Of a stretch of DNA of 64,000 bases, positions 23,182-34,375 are shown piece by piece. The DNA is from Euclidia mi (Eukaryota; Arthropoda; Insecta; Lepidoptera; Erebidae). A program made the translations under genes and the position numbers. The stretch covers positions 9,626,761 through 9,690,760 of the forward strand of contig OX123200.2 of the NCBI GenBank assembly GCA_944739405.2. The letters are read 5' to 3'. The notes beneath the pieces are model-generated. The model did no database searches and was not told the DNA's origin. It was given only the letters and a program-made list of their open reading frames with translations. Positions within the stretch are counted from its first letter, which is position 1. Every line of letters starts with the position of its first letter.

Positions 23182-24662
23182 ACCAATGAAATGAAATGAA
23201 ATGAAATGAAATGACTTTATTCGATTGAAATGGTACATAATAGATGTTCATATTTTTTACAGTTCACATTTCACCTCTATCAGGCATACGAATATTGTAG
23301 GGATAAGTTTATAATCATATTTATCTTACATGCAAGGACATGTTAACATTTAATTTTAATTATATAACAATATTTCTTATATTTTTATCCATATAAATTA
23401 AGTCATAATACTCATAATATTATTCAAAAATAATAATAATAATCAATAATGTCAAAATATAATGTCAAAATCTTAATGTCAAAAATTGTAACGAGATATT
23501 ACTAAATATGAATTACCTAATTTTTTATAGTTAACAGCTTAATGATGTATTTCTTAAATATGTATGTATGATATTAATTACCTACTTATTTATTCATTTG
23601 TAGTCTAAGAATTCTTTGATTGTGTAGAAACTTTTATCTATGAGCCACTTTTTTAAATTTATTTTAAATTGCGTGGTAGTAGGTAGTTCCCTGATGAATT
23701 TTGGTATATGGTTGTATATTTTTATTATCATCATGAAGCTGTTGCTACTATGTAATTTTGTTTTGCTCATTTCCCATTTTAATTTTGTTGGATCTCTCGG
23801 CTGATATTTACAATTTACACTAGTTTTAGTGAATAAGTTGCTTTGATTTCTTACAAACAAACCTGTTTCTAATATGTACATGGAAACCAAAGTCAGTACA
23901 CCCAATCTTTTGAAAAGTGGCCTACAGGTCTCAAAGGGTCCTACACTGCAAATAGCCCTAACACATTTTTTTTGTAGTATAAAAGCTCTATTTATGTTAG
24001 TTGAGTTTCCCCACATTAAAAGGCCATATCTTAATATTGACCCAACGTGTCCATGATAAGCAGTAAGAGCAACCGATTCATTTGTAGCCTTTTTTAACTG
24101 TCGCAATGCATATACAAATCTATTCAATCTGCTACATATATTGTCAATGTGCAACTTCCAGTTACAGTGTTCGTCCAAGGTCAGTCCTAAAAATTTTATA
24201 TTACTCCTTTCTTTAATGTCAACATCTTCAATTGTTATATTTAATTTAGCAGGAATTTGTTTATAATTTTTAAATTGTATGTAATGTGTTTTCATCAAAT
24301 TGATTTTGAGGTCATTTTGTTTTAGCCATTGAAGTATTTGATTAAGTGTGTTATATACTTCTTTTTCATGATCGTCTTTTGAATTATTAGGTATTATGAC
24401 TGATACATCGTCAGCAAAAAGTACACACTTATGTTTTGTCACGTTTGGCAAATCATTAATATATAGCAAAAACAATAGGGGTCCCAAAATACTGCCTTGA
24501 GGTACACCTGTCCTATTAAACATAAGTGGAGATTTGTACTGTGTCAAAATTTGCTTATTATTTATGCGTCCTATTTCTACATATTGCGTTCGATTGCAAA
24601 GATAGCTTCTAAGCCAATCTAGTGCCTGACCTCTAATGCCATAACGCTCACATTTGCTCACC
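23182..24662 (-). pseudogene. 5'-truncated Jockey/CR1-group LINE
   Basis: The 356-aa frame (24664-23594) starts inside the reverse transcriptase, with RTGVPQGSILGPLLFLLYIN, FADDVSVII (catalytic) and the thumb FLGLTLDEHCNWKLHI, then a long C-terminus (QKKCVRAI, FKRLGVL). GVPQGSILGP is typical of the Jockey/CR1 group. The 3' UTR runs to 23182 and ends in aataaagtcatttcatttc, a (CATTT)n tail. The short word accaa on both sides may be its target duplication; the target can be read in copy A at about 3195-3200. The frame itself has no stop, so this copy is fairly young, but it lacks the N-terminal half. Confidence 0.9.
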
Positions 24663-24981
24663 AAGAAATATGCGACAGCATAACCATCACAGCTTTTAGG
24701 TACTGTCAGCTACAGCACGAAAATTATCCTGAGCTCCGTAGAAAGATATGCAGACTTATCGCCACAGAATTAACTAAGACAAAAAATGTTTCTATCGTTC
24801 CTTAGACAAAGTCTACTTTCGATACGCGCTATTCGCTGACTGTCGCAACAAAAGTATTGAAACTATTTTAACAATATTGAATACCCTTAACAACGTTTCA
24901 GGTAGTCATTTGTACCGGTTCATTACACAATTTTTTGGCACCGAAAGGTTCATTTAACAAAGATTGAGTTCAAATTGTTTA

Positions 24982-25042
24982 AGGGTTATTTGTTTCAACC
25001 TATTTCAAGCCAGTCTTGAAATAGGTTGAAACAAATAACCCT
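24982..25042. repeat. perfect 28-bp-arm palindrome created after duplication
   Basis: Arms 24982-25009 and 25015-25042 are exact complements with the spacer ccagt. Copy A has only the left-arm sequence (about 3519-3550) followed directly by gacacgtaagaaaag. The right arm is thus a new inverted copy of the left arm in its copy-B form, followed by a short filler before gacacgcaagaaaag. Confidence 0.92.
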
Positions 25043-25084
25043 ACACGCTACACTACCCGACACGCAAGAAAAGCCCATATCTAT

Positions 25085-25290
25085 ATATATAGAATCCTTG
25101 CGTTACTGACTGACTGACAGTCAAGCTACAGCTAAAACTATTAAGCGCAGGAAGCTGAAGCTGCCATATAATATATTCCTTGGCAACCATAGAGGTCCAC
25201 TAAGAAGAGGTTTCCTAAAATTCAAAAAATAAGAAACAGTAAAATTAAAAACAGTAGCTGCATCCTTTAGTTTTTAAAGTAAGTTAAAAT
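25085..25290 (+). repeat. TGACTGACTGACAG-family repeat, copy B
   Basis: Duplicated counterpart of 3575-3785, with scattered differences. Confidence 0.65.
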
Positions 25291-25375
25291 TTTTGTATGT
25301 ACAGTATCTGTTACTTATTCAAACTACATCTGAGTCTCGCCGAGTGTAATGCTGCGCAGTATAATTTAATAGCCC

Positions 25376-25622
25376 TTCTTCCTAGCGTTATCCCAGTTTC
25401 AACCCGGGGTCCACTTTCTAATCTAATTTGATTTGGCTGAATATTAGCTTTTCCACGGAGCGACTGCCTGTCTGACCTCCGCAACCCGAAGGGATAGCGA
25501 TATTCCATGGTTAAGACTAGTGTCAGTTTTTTAGAGGTACTGACGCCTGTCAAAGATCTTCATGACAGCTGGGACCGACGGCTTAACGTGCTCTCCGAGG
25601 CACGGGACAAGCGATAATTAAC
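25376..25622 (-). mobile_element. 5'-truncated SINE with 13-bp target duplication
   Basis: The flanks are aatttaatagccc at 25363-25375 and 25623-25635. Copy A has a single aatttaatagccc (about 3850) and no insert. On the minus strand the element runs from ttaattatcgcttgtcccgt to aacgctaggaagaa, so it lacks the tRNA head present at 12571-12893. Confidence 0.92.
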
Positions 25623-25789
25623 AATTTAATAGCCCATAGGTATATGATATAATTTGTCATTAGCATGCAAACTTGAGGCAAAATAAATCTAGTAATTCAT
25701 TTGGCAGACAACCACAACTTTAGATATTATTTCCACACATGTTTCAGGAAGTATGTGACTTATCTAGATATATCTAGAGTAACTATAAA

Positions 25790-26015
25790 CGGTTGTACTC
25801 ACGTATTATTTTTGGTCGGAGTAGCCCGACTAGTTTCGGACCATACAGAGGTCCTTAATCATGAGCAAGCGCGACCGTCCGCGTCGGCGTCGGGCGCTCC
25901 ACTCGCGACGACGGGACGGAAAAACCCAAAAACACTTTGCCCGACCCGGGAATCGAACCAGAGACCTCCCAATCCCACGCGCACATTTATGCCGCGAGAC
26001 CAACGAGGCAGTTAC
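25790..26015. repeat. chimeric repeat: GC-rich piece fused to SINE head
   Basis: 25790-25915 (aacggttgtactcacgtatt, ggtcggagtagcccgactag, gcgtcgggcgctccactcgc) is a different repeat from what copy A has here. It is joined at about 25920 to the SINE head half that copy A shows complete at 4466-4654. Copy A sequence 3966-4560 has no counterpart in B, so a deletion or exchange happened in one copy. Confidence 0.6.
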
Positions 26016-26480
26016 TTACTTAATTTAGGTTTTCCGATTATTGAGATGATAGAGATAGAGATTATTACGCACAGTTTGATGTGATCCATTGACTGAGCAA
26101 ATATCTAACCATATCTGATTATTATGCAACTCGATTCAGGTCAATATATTAAGCCATGGACAATAGATTGGTACCATCACTACGTGCCTATAGAGGAAAA
26201 TGCTATTTGCGCGGTAGAATCTGTTGTGCAAATATGAAATAGGTGACACTGAATGGCGTTCGTGTAGGCAATTTAGTACATAGATTTATCCGTGTACCTG
26301 CATGTGGGGTAGGTATATGTATGTGATAAAGGGGAAACGAAGGGGTGTAAAGTAGAGAAAAGTAGCAAAAAAACGTTCATTGAAATATATTTTTTGTAAA
26401 GATTTTCTTTATGACTATACCTGCGCAAACACCTGCATGGTTCAACTTCAGAGAGTACTAGAAATTTGGCGAAATCTATA

Positions 26481-26711
26481 CTGTCTGTGTGGTGACGAAT
26501 TAAGAATACGGAATGTCACCACCCCATATCATCCCATGGGTGTCGTAAGAGCCGACAGATGGAGCATATTATGCAGAGAACAGCACTGTAAGAGAAGGAA
26601 AACTTGATACAAACCCTATACCAAACTGTTTGGCCAGCGTGGTATAGTAGGCCAATTCCTCCTTTCATAGGAGAGGCCTAGTCCAGCAGTGGACTGTTAA
26701 AGGATGATATT
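26481..26711 (+). mobile_element. retroposon with GATGAT tail, 10-bp target duplication
   Basis: It is absent from the equivalent point in copy A (5118-5125). The flanks are gaaatctata (26471-26480) and gaaaactata (26712-26721). Same family and nearly the same 5' start as 19341-19573. Confidence 0.88.
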
Positions 26712-26904
26712 GAAAACTATACACACTGCGTAGCAGTCAGTTGGTATCTCCACTAGGCTATCGCTGCTTTCCACTTGGCAATCGCTAAGTATATACTTGC
26801 GTATGAACTTTATATGGATTTGATACTAATGAACTCTAGCTATTTTATTGTATACCTACATGATTTATTTTTTACTTAGTTCGTATACACAGAGTAAAAT
26901 TAAA

Positions 26905-29024
26905 GGCGAACATGATTAAAATATTCATTTATTTACTAGCTACAAAAAGGAAAATAATGTTCAAATTAGATTTAAACCTTGTTCTACAAAGAACTCGTTA
27001 ATCAGACTTTCCATATTCAAATTGCATCGACGCTTCGTTTTTTTTTTCTTTAAGCACATACCAAGACTGCACGTGCTACAAAGAAAGGAACGTGGAATTG
27101 AATAGGAAAACTCAATTATTTAATGAAAATGGAGTCAGTCACACAAACATGGCTTCATTTACCTAATCTAAATGAAAGTCACGTATTTGCTCTACATGGA
27201 TTACGCAGAGCCCTTCATTAACATGTCATATCCAAACTATACCAAATGAAACCGCAGTAATTCCGGTACTACAAGGTCTGCATTTAAATTATTATAGTCC
27301 CAAAATCTATATCCAACTTTAGAATAATATAAACTTTAGAAAGTAGTACGTCTGTAAGTGGTAACAGATATTTGATAGACGCTGCAAAATAGTCCTTTAC
27401 TACGTAGGTACCGCAAGTTTTGATCGAGTATTTTTTGTCGCTGTCTCCGTCTCCGTGATAGCTGCTTTCTCCGTGGATAGCATGTGCGTCGGGAGATACC
27501 TACCGGGTTCGATTCGCAGGTCGGGCAAGAAAATATTACTGAGTTTATACCCTTAGGTAAAATATGGTATGTGTGTGGTACCATTAGGTAAAATAGGGTA
27601 TATATGTTACACACTACAACAGTGTCTCACCGCGTCGAATTCTTTATTCAAACGCTCGAACACCGAACGCCATATAAACACATGCCAAATAAAAACCACA
27701 TCTTGAGCCATCAATTCAAAGCGAACGACACAAATATCACTGTGTCACACCGTGTCTTCTTCTACATATAAACTGGCGAACACGGTGTACTACAGACTCG
27801 GCTTTACAAATAGGGCACAAAGGCTTATTGGAACGTTGTGATTCTCTATTTGTTTTCGTGTGTGTCGTATCTAAACATGCATTGGTTCAATCCAAGAGAT
27901 CATTGGTTGTTTCCGCTTCAAACAGTGCTGTGGTTGGGTACACAATTTTGGATTTACTGTTCAAATAGAATAAGATACATGGGGTAAGGCAGGCATCACA
28001 CTATAATGTATTCACCAGAATTTATTTCACTAAGTTTTATATGCATTCTAGTCTACCGTCTATTGATATTAGTCATCTTTCGGTTATAAGGTTTATAATT
28101 ATGGCTGATAAATCAGCTATTGAGCGATAAGAGCGGTAAATTGTTTTATATAGTTACCGTTAAAACTACGTATAGATAATTATATACATATAATAAAATA
28201 CGCACTATACTTATTAGCAAGTATGTTAAATTCAGGGTAAAAAAACATTGAATCATTAGCGCTATCGTACATGCCAAATGTAATATTCTTAAAATATTAT
28301 TTCGATTATTAAAATTCTTGTATAATTATTCAAAACTGCGCTCTTAGCTCAATAATCTCTTGAATACGGATCCGGTTCTGTAGAACCTTTGTTACACATG
28401 GAGATGTCCAATTAATTGGATACTTTGACCGCAATTAATCCCAAAGAAAGCCTCCCACACTGCTCATCCCGCAATGAAAGATGTGGCGTCACATGAAAGG
28501 CATTTCTTCAGCGGACGTGACGTAACAGTCAAAGGAAAGACCCCACAGAACAACACGACCCACATAGTTAGATATGAAGACTCTTTTGATATAAACACAC
28601 ATCATCCGTCATATGTAATGACGGATGATGTGTGTTTATATTTCATTTTCGTACATGATTAAAGGGATATTAAATGTTGTTTGTATAGTATCGAATTTTC
28701 TTTTCGTAGCGCTAATTGTATGACTGTACTTGCCGTTAGTATTAGATTGGTAAAGTTAAACAACGTTCACATTCACAGAGGTCGTTCACTTGAATGGGTT
28801 GACTTGGACTGTCTGTGCCATTTATCTATATTACAGCGCTACCGTGCTCCGGCGAGCATGTATAGACGTCGTGTCGGTCTTAGGCATAGATTTTATATTT
28901 CTATGGTCTTAGGCCATGCCTATAGTTGGTGCCACGAGAAGATAGAATATTTGTATACACAACCTTTGTTTGAAACAGTTGTATTTTAGATTTTATGCTT
29001 TAATAAACTTTCATAATTTAATAA
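26905..29024. other. mostly unannotated; SINE-head remnant and one palindrome
   Basis: A degenerate tRNA-type SINE head with gggttcgattcgcaggtcgg is at about 27440-27535. A perfect palindrome is listed at 28589-28641. I see no coding signature in the rest. Confidence 0.5.
28589..28641. repeat. perfect 24-bp-arm palindrome, 5-nt spacer
   Basis: The arms 28589-28612 and 28618-28641 (centre cgtcat-atgta-atgacg) are exact complements and would form a strong hairpin. There is no T-run or gene context to make it a terminator. Confidence 0.9.
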
Positions 29025-29340
29025 GCAGCGATAGCCGAGTGGAGAGACCGACAGACTGCTACACAGAGGGTCTCGGGTCCGAATCCACGGCACGCACCAA
29101 TGTATTTTCGGAGTTAAGTGCGTATAAAAATTGTTAATTATCGCACGCTAATCGGTGAAGCAAAACATCGTGAGGAAACCTGCAAGTCTGAGAGTTCTCC
29201 ATAATGTTCTCGAAAGACATGTGAAGTCTGCCAACCAGCACTAGGCCAGCCTGGTTGACTATGGCCTTACCCTTCTCATAGTGAAATGAGGCCCGTGCTC
29301 AGCAATGGGACAGTAGGTATAAAGGGCTGATGATGATGAA
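29025..29340 (+). mobile_element. tRNA-headed SINE, GATGATGAT tail
   Basis: Third full copy of the 2526-2837 family. Box A-like tagccgagtggagag, box B-like cgggtccgaatcc, body word gaggaaacctgcaag, tail gggctgatgatgatgaa. Confidence 0.88.
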
Positions 29341-30030
29341 TTTTTTTCCAGTACTTATCTTAATAAATATTTTAAATATAAATATTTTTTTAATATAAAT
29401 TAAACGTTTTAATGTAATATCTATGACTTTCCGAATGTTCAAAAAAAATATTTTTACGCAAATAAACATACGTACCTACTTGATATTTTGTTTGAGTGGC
29501 CAAATTTTCCGAATTAATTTTCATGAATTTTCCAATATTTTTGTGTTTTACACGTAAATTCAAATTTAGTTATTCTGTAAATGCATGTCAATAGTAGAAT
29601 AGCATGTAATGTCAATGATAGAGTACATTATGGTACTCTATTATTGACTTGATTTTTTTAATCATAGGCAATAAATAATTTGCTAAAAATAGCTAAGCTA
29701 TCCTAAAATATTAAGAAATTGACCACAAACGAATATTATTACAGACAACTAGCTAGTACATTGCATTAAAATGTCTAAATATGGAGATTTTACGTTGTGT
29801 ATGAATGAAAACGTCAGAATGAACTTAACAAAATCCATTAAAAAGTTACGGTAAAATAACATTTGGAGTAGCCTTCGTCAGAAGATGCTATTTATTTTTA
29901 TTAGGTGTAAGGAATCTTCTATGCGACTAATAGTTTGCCATCTGCAGTTCTGCACCCGCTTTTTTGAGATGCCGGCCACATGATGAGCGTTGCGATCCCA
30001 TAAACTTGCATTTCACTTTAATCTAGCCTC

Positions 30031-30067
30031 TTCTTGACACCTAAAAAATATTTTTAGGTGTCAAGAA
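30031..30067. repeat. perfect 17-bp-arm palindrome, 3-nt spacer
   Basis: The arms ttcttgacacctaaaaa and tttttaggtgtcaagaa are exact complements around ata. Confidence 0.9.
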
Positions 30068-30270
30068 AAAGCCCGCTTACCCAAGAATGTAATGAATATT
30101 TTTTATCCTCTGATAAAAGCCCGCTAAGCCCAATTTCAATGGATTAACGCAAAATGTTGGCGTTCCAGGCGTGTGACATGTTCCACTACCACAAAATACT
30201 GTTGACAGCGCATATATCGATAAAAACTCGATCAATTGACGTATTACTTACCAATGACACATATCTATGT

Positions 30271-30315
30271 ACCGGTGCCGTAGACAGAGAAGGTTTCTCT
30301 GTCTACGACCGGTGC
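30271..30315. repeat. palindrome flanked by 8-bp direct repeats
   Basis: The arms cgtagacagagaa (30279-30291) and ttctctgtctacg (30295-30307) are exact complements around ggt. Identical accggtgc octamers flank them (30271-30278 and 30308-30315). Confidence 0.85.
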
Positions 30316-32007
30316 GCTCCTTTGGATTTGACATTATTTGTTTTTGACAGAACTGTCGCTCAGTCACACACACTACACACAGTAGAAATACTTTGTTTAC
30401 AAAAAGTGTATGTTCTCGTGGCACGGGCTATAGTTGAGTAGTGGATCGACTAGAAACTTAATCGAAGCAAATATGAAAGTGTGTTCCACCCACCATTTTG
30501 GTTTATTTATTTATTTGGATTGATAGCACAAATATTTGGGTGCCTGAGCCCTCCACTTCAAATAAATTTCATGTTGTCGTTACTAATGCATATCAAGAAA
30601 TATGATTTATTTGTGTATTTATTTATTTATTTTTTATGTTTTCTTTGTAAAGTTGTACGGTTCTGTGCCTATATTTTGTAGCCAGTGTGTGTGTGGTATG
30701 TATGTAATATATGAAAAAGAAAATAAAAAATAAATTCTAAATCAGTACTATTTTTAAACTGTCGCTCTTGATGAGGGTTTATTCAAACTATGAGAAGGGT
30801 CTAGCTCTCGGTCAATGTGGATTGACAGGTTTCTCATATGTTCGAATAAGTAGGTATTATGGAGAGCTCTCAGACATGACCATTTACTAATGATGTGTGA
30901 AGCTTTACAAGGTTAAAGCTATTTCGGGCTTGTCGCTTCAAACTAAGCGTCACGCTTTAAATACTAGTTGTTTGTGAACTATGTACGTTCGGTAACCATT
31001 TTAATCAATCGTAGCCAATTCTTATTTGCCACTAGGTAACACATGTATTATGAAGTCGTCGGCCGCGCGCGTCTGTCGCAGACGCTTCAGGCCGCCACCC
31101 TGGCAACGCGACGGCAGCATTCGTTTTCATACTCTGACTATTGTCGCATTAGCCGCGTGCGATCAACCTTGTGCCGCAGGCGCACGGAACTGCGATTGGC
31201 CATGACCGTTAACCTCTTCGCGCTGCAAAGAATCAGGCAATAGTTCCATCACCAGCCGACCTACAGAAAGATTTAAAATAATTTTCACAAAGTCAGGTCA
31301 ACATTATTTATTCATTTAGGTCACAAGTCACAAATTTTATGGCGCTTATGAATGTCAATTTTTAAAGTTAATTACTTAATGAATCTACATTTGCACACAT
31401 ACCTTCGAGAGAATTCGGCTGACGACGCATACCTTCACGTTGACATTATTTACCGGGCACGTCGGCAGTAGCACGCGAAACGTGATAACTTTCCTAATAG
31501 AAATACTTGGCCACCATTACATCTTAAATACTAGGTTTGGGTGCTTGCAACTGGATATATAACTGTGGAAGTACAATATTTTGCACTTCGGTGCGAATGA
31601 GATTTGGAAAAGGCATTTTTACAACAATTTTTTTATTACTAATAAGAAAATTAAATATCCAAAAGATAAGAAAGTAGGCAATATCTACTGAATGCCTGAT
31701 AATGGTTCTTATTCTTCTTCTTTTCGTTCAGGTAATATTTTAATTAAATTCTGCTTTAACATGAATTCTAATACTTAAATAGTAAACCATTTCATCTCCG
31801 AGGACTGTAAGATCGTCAAAAAATTATATTTAGATAAGTACCTACATCAGATACGAAGGACCATATTATATACTAGTAAAAAAACCGACGAAGGACAAAT
31901 TAAAGACGGCAAATTACTTTCATATTCTTTACTTACACAGCTGCGAATTGCATTTCAAGATTTAAATTTTCCGTCAACCATGTCAATCTATACATCTATA
32001 CATATAG

Positions 32008-32303
32008 GTAAATAAAATTGGAGTGTCTGTTTGTAATATTAAAATAACCGCTCTTTACTAAATGCACATGGATGTATACACGGTACATGTAAGTATACCG
32101 AAATGTTTTTTTTTTTCAATTTTTGTCTGTCTGTCTATCTGTCTGTTTGTTTTCGCTAATCTCTGGAACGGCTGCACAGATTTTGACGGGACTTTTACTA
32201 GCGGATAACTAATGTACCAAGGAGTAACTTAGGCTATAAATTAACCGGGTACGCGAAGTAGTTCCTTCAGGACGCGGATGAAACCGCAGGAAACAGCTAG
32301 TTT
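32008..32303 (+). repeat. interspersed repeat (GTCTGTTTGT...CGCAGGAAACAGCTAG)
   Basis: It runs from ggagtgtctgtttgtaatat through ctctggaacggctgcacaga and gcgaagtagttccttcagga to accgcaggaaacagctag. The complementary-looking words in 35363-35601 (ctagccgtttcccgcggatt, gagggaactacttcgcgtac) show that the two are inverted relatives. Confidence 0.55.
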
Positions 32304-32340
32304 AAAAATAAATCAGGCTTTGTACTGCTGTATCACAGGT

Positions 32341-33213
32341 AGAGGATTCGGTCCCGGGATCCCGAAGACCGGGATCCCGATCATATTTTAGTCCCGAAAT
32401 TTTCGAAATTAAATTCCATGAATCCCGGGTTTTTCGGGACTTACATATTTACCAACTTCCATCGAGCCTGAACGCGCGTTTTCCGCTGCTTCATATTTGT
32501 GCAACAAATTAAGAAGTATGCTTTCGGACGAGACGTTGGATGCGTTGTTATGGCTGGTTTCAGAGTCACGCGTTTGACCGGCGCCGGCCACACGCGCGCG
32601 CTTACAATTTCACTAGATTAGTAGTAGCGTTTCATAGTCACGCAGTTCAAACGCACCGCGTGTGAGACGCGCGCGCCGGCCGCGCTGCCGAAGCTTCATA
32701 CATTGCAATGAGAAACGCGAACTCGTTTCACAGTGGTCCGCGCGCCAAACGCGCTGTTGAGACGCGCTGGCCGACGGCGCGTGCCGCGCGAGTCACTCTG
32801 AATCTATTTCTTAGATTTTATTTTCGTGCCTTAAATAAGTAAATTATAGGTTCTGGTCCATTTGATATAAAATATGAGTCCTATAAACATTGATCTCTTT
32901 TGACAAATTTTAAGAAGTTGATTTTTTTAAGTTGAAAAATAAAATAAACAAACTTAGCAATAATTTATTAAACTATTTTATAAGGCCCTAGTTTGTTAAT
33001 TTTATTAGAAGAAATTATAATTTTGTTTTGTTTTTTAAGATTTAAGTAAAGATTTAAAATAAAAGGTTGACTTTGATATGTTTTACTTTCTTTTTGCTAC
33101 CACTTTCTATTACCAATACAATCCCGGGACTATCCCGGGATCCCGGTATTAACTGTTGATAATCCCGAAATCCCGGGACTAGAAAAATCAACCGGGATCG
33201 AATCCTCTAAATT
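32341..33213. mobile_element. ~870-bp hAT-like non-autonomous element
   Basis: The ends are agaggattcggtcccggg and its approximate complement ccgggatcgaatcctct, and tcccggga repeats cluster at both ends. The octamer tcacaggt occurs just outside on each side (32333-32340 and 33214-33221), as expected of an 8-bp target duplication, although four extra bases (aaat) lie between the right end and the octamer. Inside, 32559-32803 is a GC-rich block bounded by tcagagtcac / gtcactctga, perhaps a nested MITE. No transposase is seen. Confidence 0.6.
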
Positions 33214-33886
33214 CACAGGTGACCAAATATATAATGCAAGAATATGAAATGGACGTTTTGCTTCTTCTTGTCGTGCCAATGGCGACTTAAATAGTGTGCG
33301 ACCAATAGGTATATAATCTGGCAAAGCTATGGCGTTGCTTGTTGTCCCATTTAGCTCGACCAATGAGCACTTAACTGGGCAGGAGGGACAAGACAGACGT
33401 TTTGCTACTTTGTATTATAACAATAAAAAACTTAATTGCTTGTTTAGTTACGTATTCAAAGTCGCATCTAGTGTACAATAAATAAGGTTCCATTTCCAGC
33501 AAAACTTTTTTCTGTAAATGCTTGTTGAAAAAGTTTGCATCGTTCTCGACAGAATAAGCGGGTGTAATAAAACGAGACTTTGTTGGTTTGTAAGTTTCAC
33601 CGCGGTGTTTCGTTGTTTATTGTTGAGGACTTGTGGCAATTGCAGTTAAAGTGACTTAAAATATATATTTACTAAAAGCGGTTTAATATTAGAGAAAACA
33701 GAAGTATTTACTTACACTTGGACGCGTAGGTATGTTCTTTTTTAGGGTTCCGTACCACAATAGCCGTCTGCATCTCTGATTGTTTGTTTGCTAAGGCACT
33801 ATTTCCGAGGAATGCGAGTAGTTAACATTTTATAGCCCTATGTCAAGTTGGTGTTGTAAAAACTAATGTTAAATCAGTTACATGTT

Positions 33887-34070
33887 CATCATATCAGCCT
33901 AGAGACGTCCACCGCTGGACAAAGGCCACCCCCAAGGTTCTCCACACAGACCGATCTTGAGCCGCCCGCATCCAACCGCGCACCGCGATCTTAACCAGAT
34001 CGTCGGTCCACCTTGCGGCCACCTTATGTCCAGCAGTGGACGTCTCTAGGCTCCACAAGAAAAATATATA
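33887..34070 (-). pseudogene. LINE C-terminal fragment
   Basis: On the minus strand the frame includes AARWTDDLVKIAVRGW, MRAAQDRSVWRTLG and FVQRWTSLG-stop. This is the C-terminal signature of an endonuclease/reverse-transcriptase LINE family common in Lepidoptera. The stop is followed by tatgatgaac. The last codons overlap the sequence tccagcrgtggac ... ggctga used as tail by the GATGAT SINEs. Confidence 0.78.
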
Positions 34071-34375
34071 GCCATTTATAAATATTTTCAAAGCAATTGC
34101 ACACATATTTCATTTACAACTACGGTACGTTTAGTTGACACACGAAATCCAGTAAGAAGTAATACAGCACAAGTACACAATATGTATATGTAACGACTCC
34201 TTCAACGCCTTTACATAATTAACTAAGGTTGGGATTTTTCGATTTTCCCCATAGCTAGAGCTCTGAGGAGAATCTATCTATGCGAATCTAGACGTTAAAT
34301 CTGCTTTCACTTTCATAAGTGTTACTCTGTAATCTGTAAGCTAAAAATAAACAACATCATAACATAAACAAAACA

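Larger units (their letters stand above)
17076..26904 (+). repeat. segmental duplication, copy B (with insertions)
   Basis: This is the second direct copy of 1-5311, starting about 11.8 kb after copy A ends. Relative to A it gained a ~300-bp unknown insert (18671-18970), a retroposon at 19341-19573, a SINE/LINE cluster at 20592-24662, an inverted duplication at 25015-25042, a SINE at 25376-25622 and another retroposon at 26481-26711. An ancient repeat ends at about 17062, just before the detectable start. Confidence 0.9.
29341..32007. other. AT-rich non-coding span with several hairpins and one GC-rich patch
   Basis: Hairpins are at 29611-29648, 30031-30067 and 30279-30307. A GC-rich patch at 31050-31230 (ggccgcgcgcgtctgtcgca, gccgcaggcgcacgg) stands out from its AT-rich surroundings; it has a 66-codon open frame with no recognisable motif and I cannot say whether it is an exon, a promoter or repeat. 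Confidence 0.45.

Noticed and set aside
28589..28641. Intrinsic transcription terminator
   Set aside because: A perfect hairpin is present but no T-run or gene end is near, and the host is a eukaryote where such terminators do not apply.
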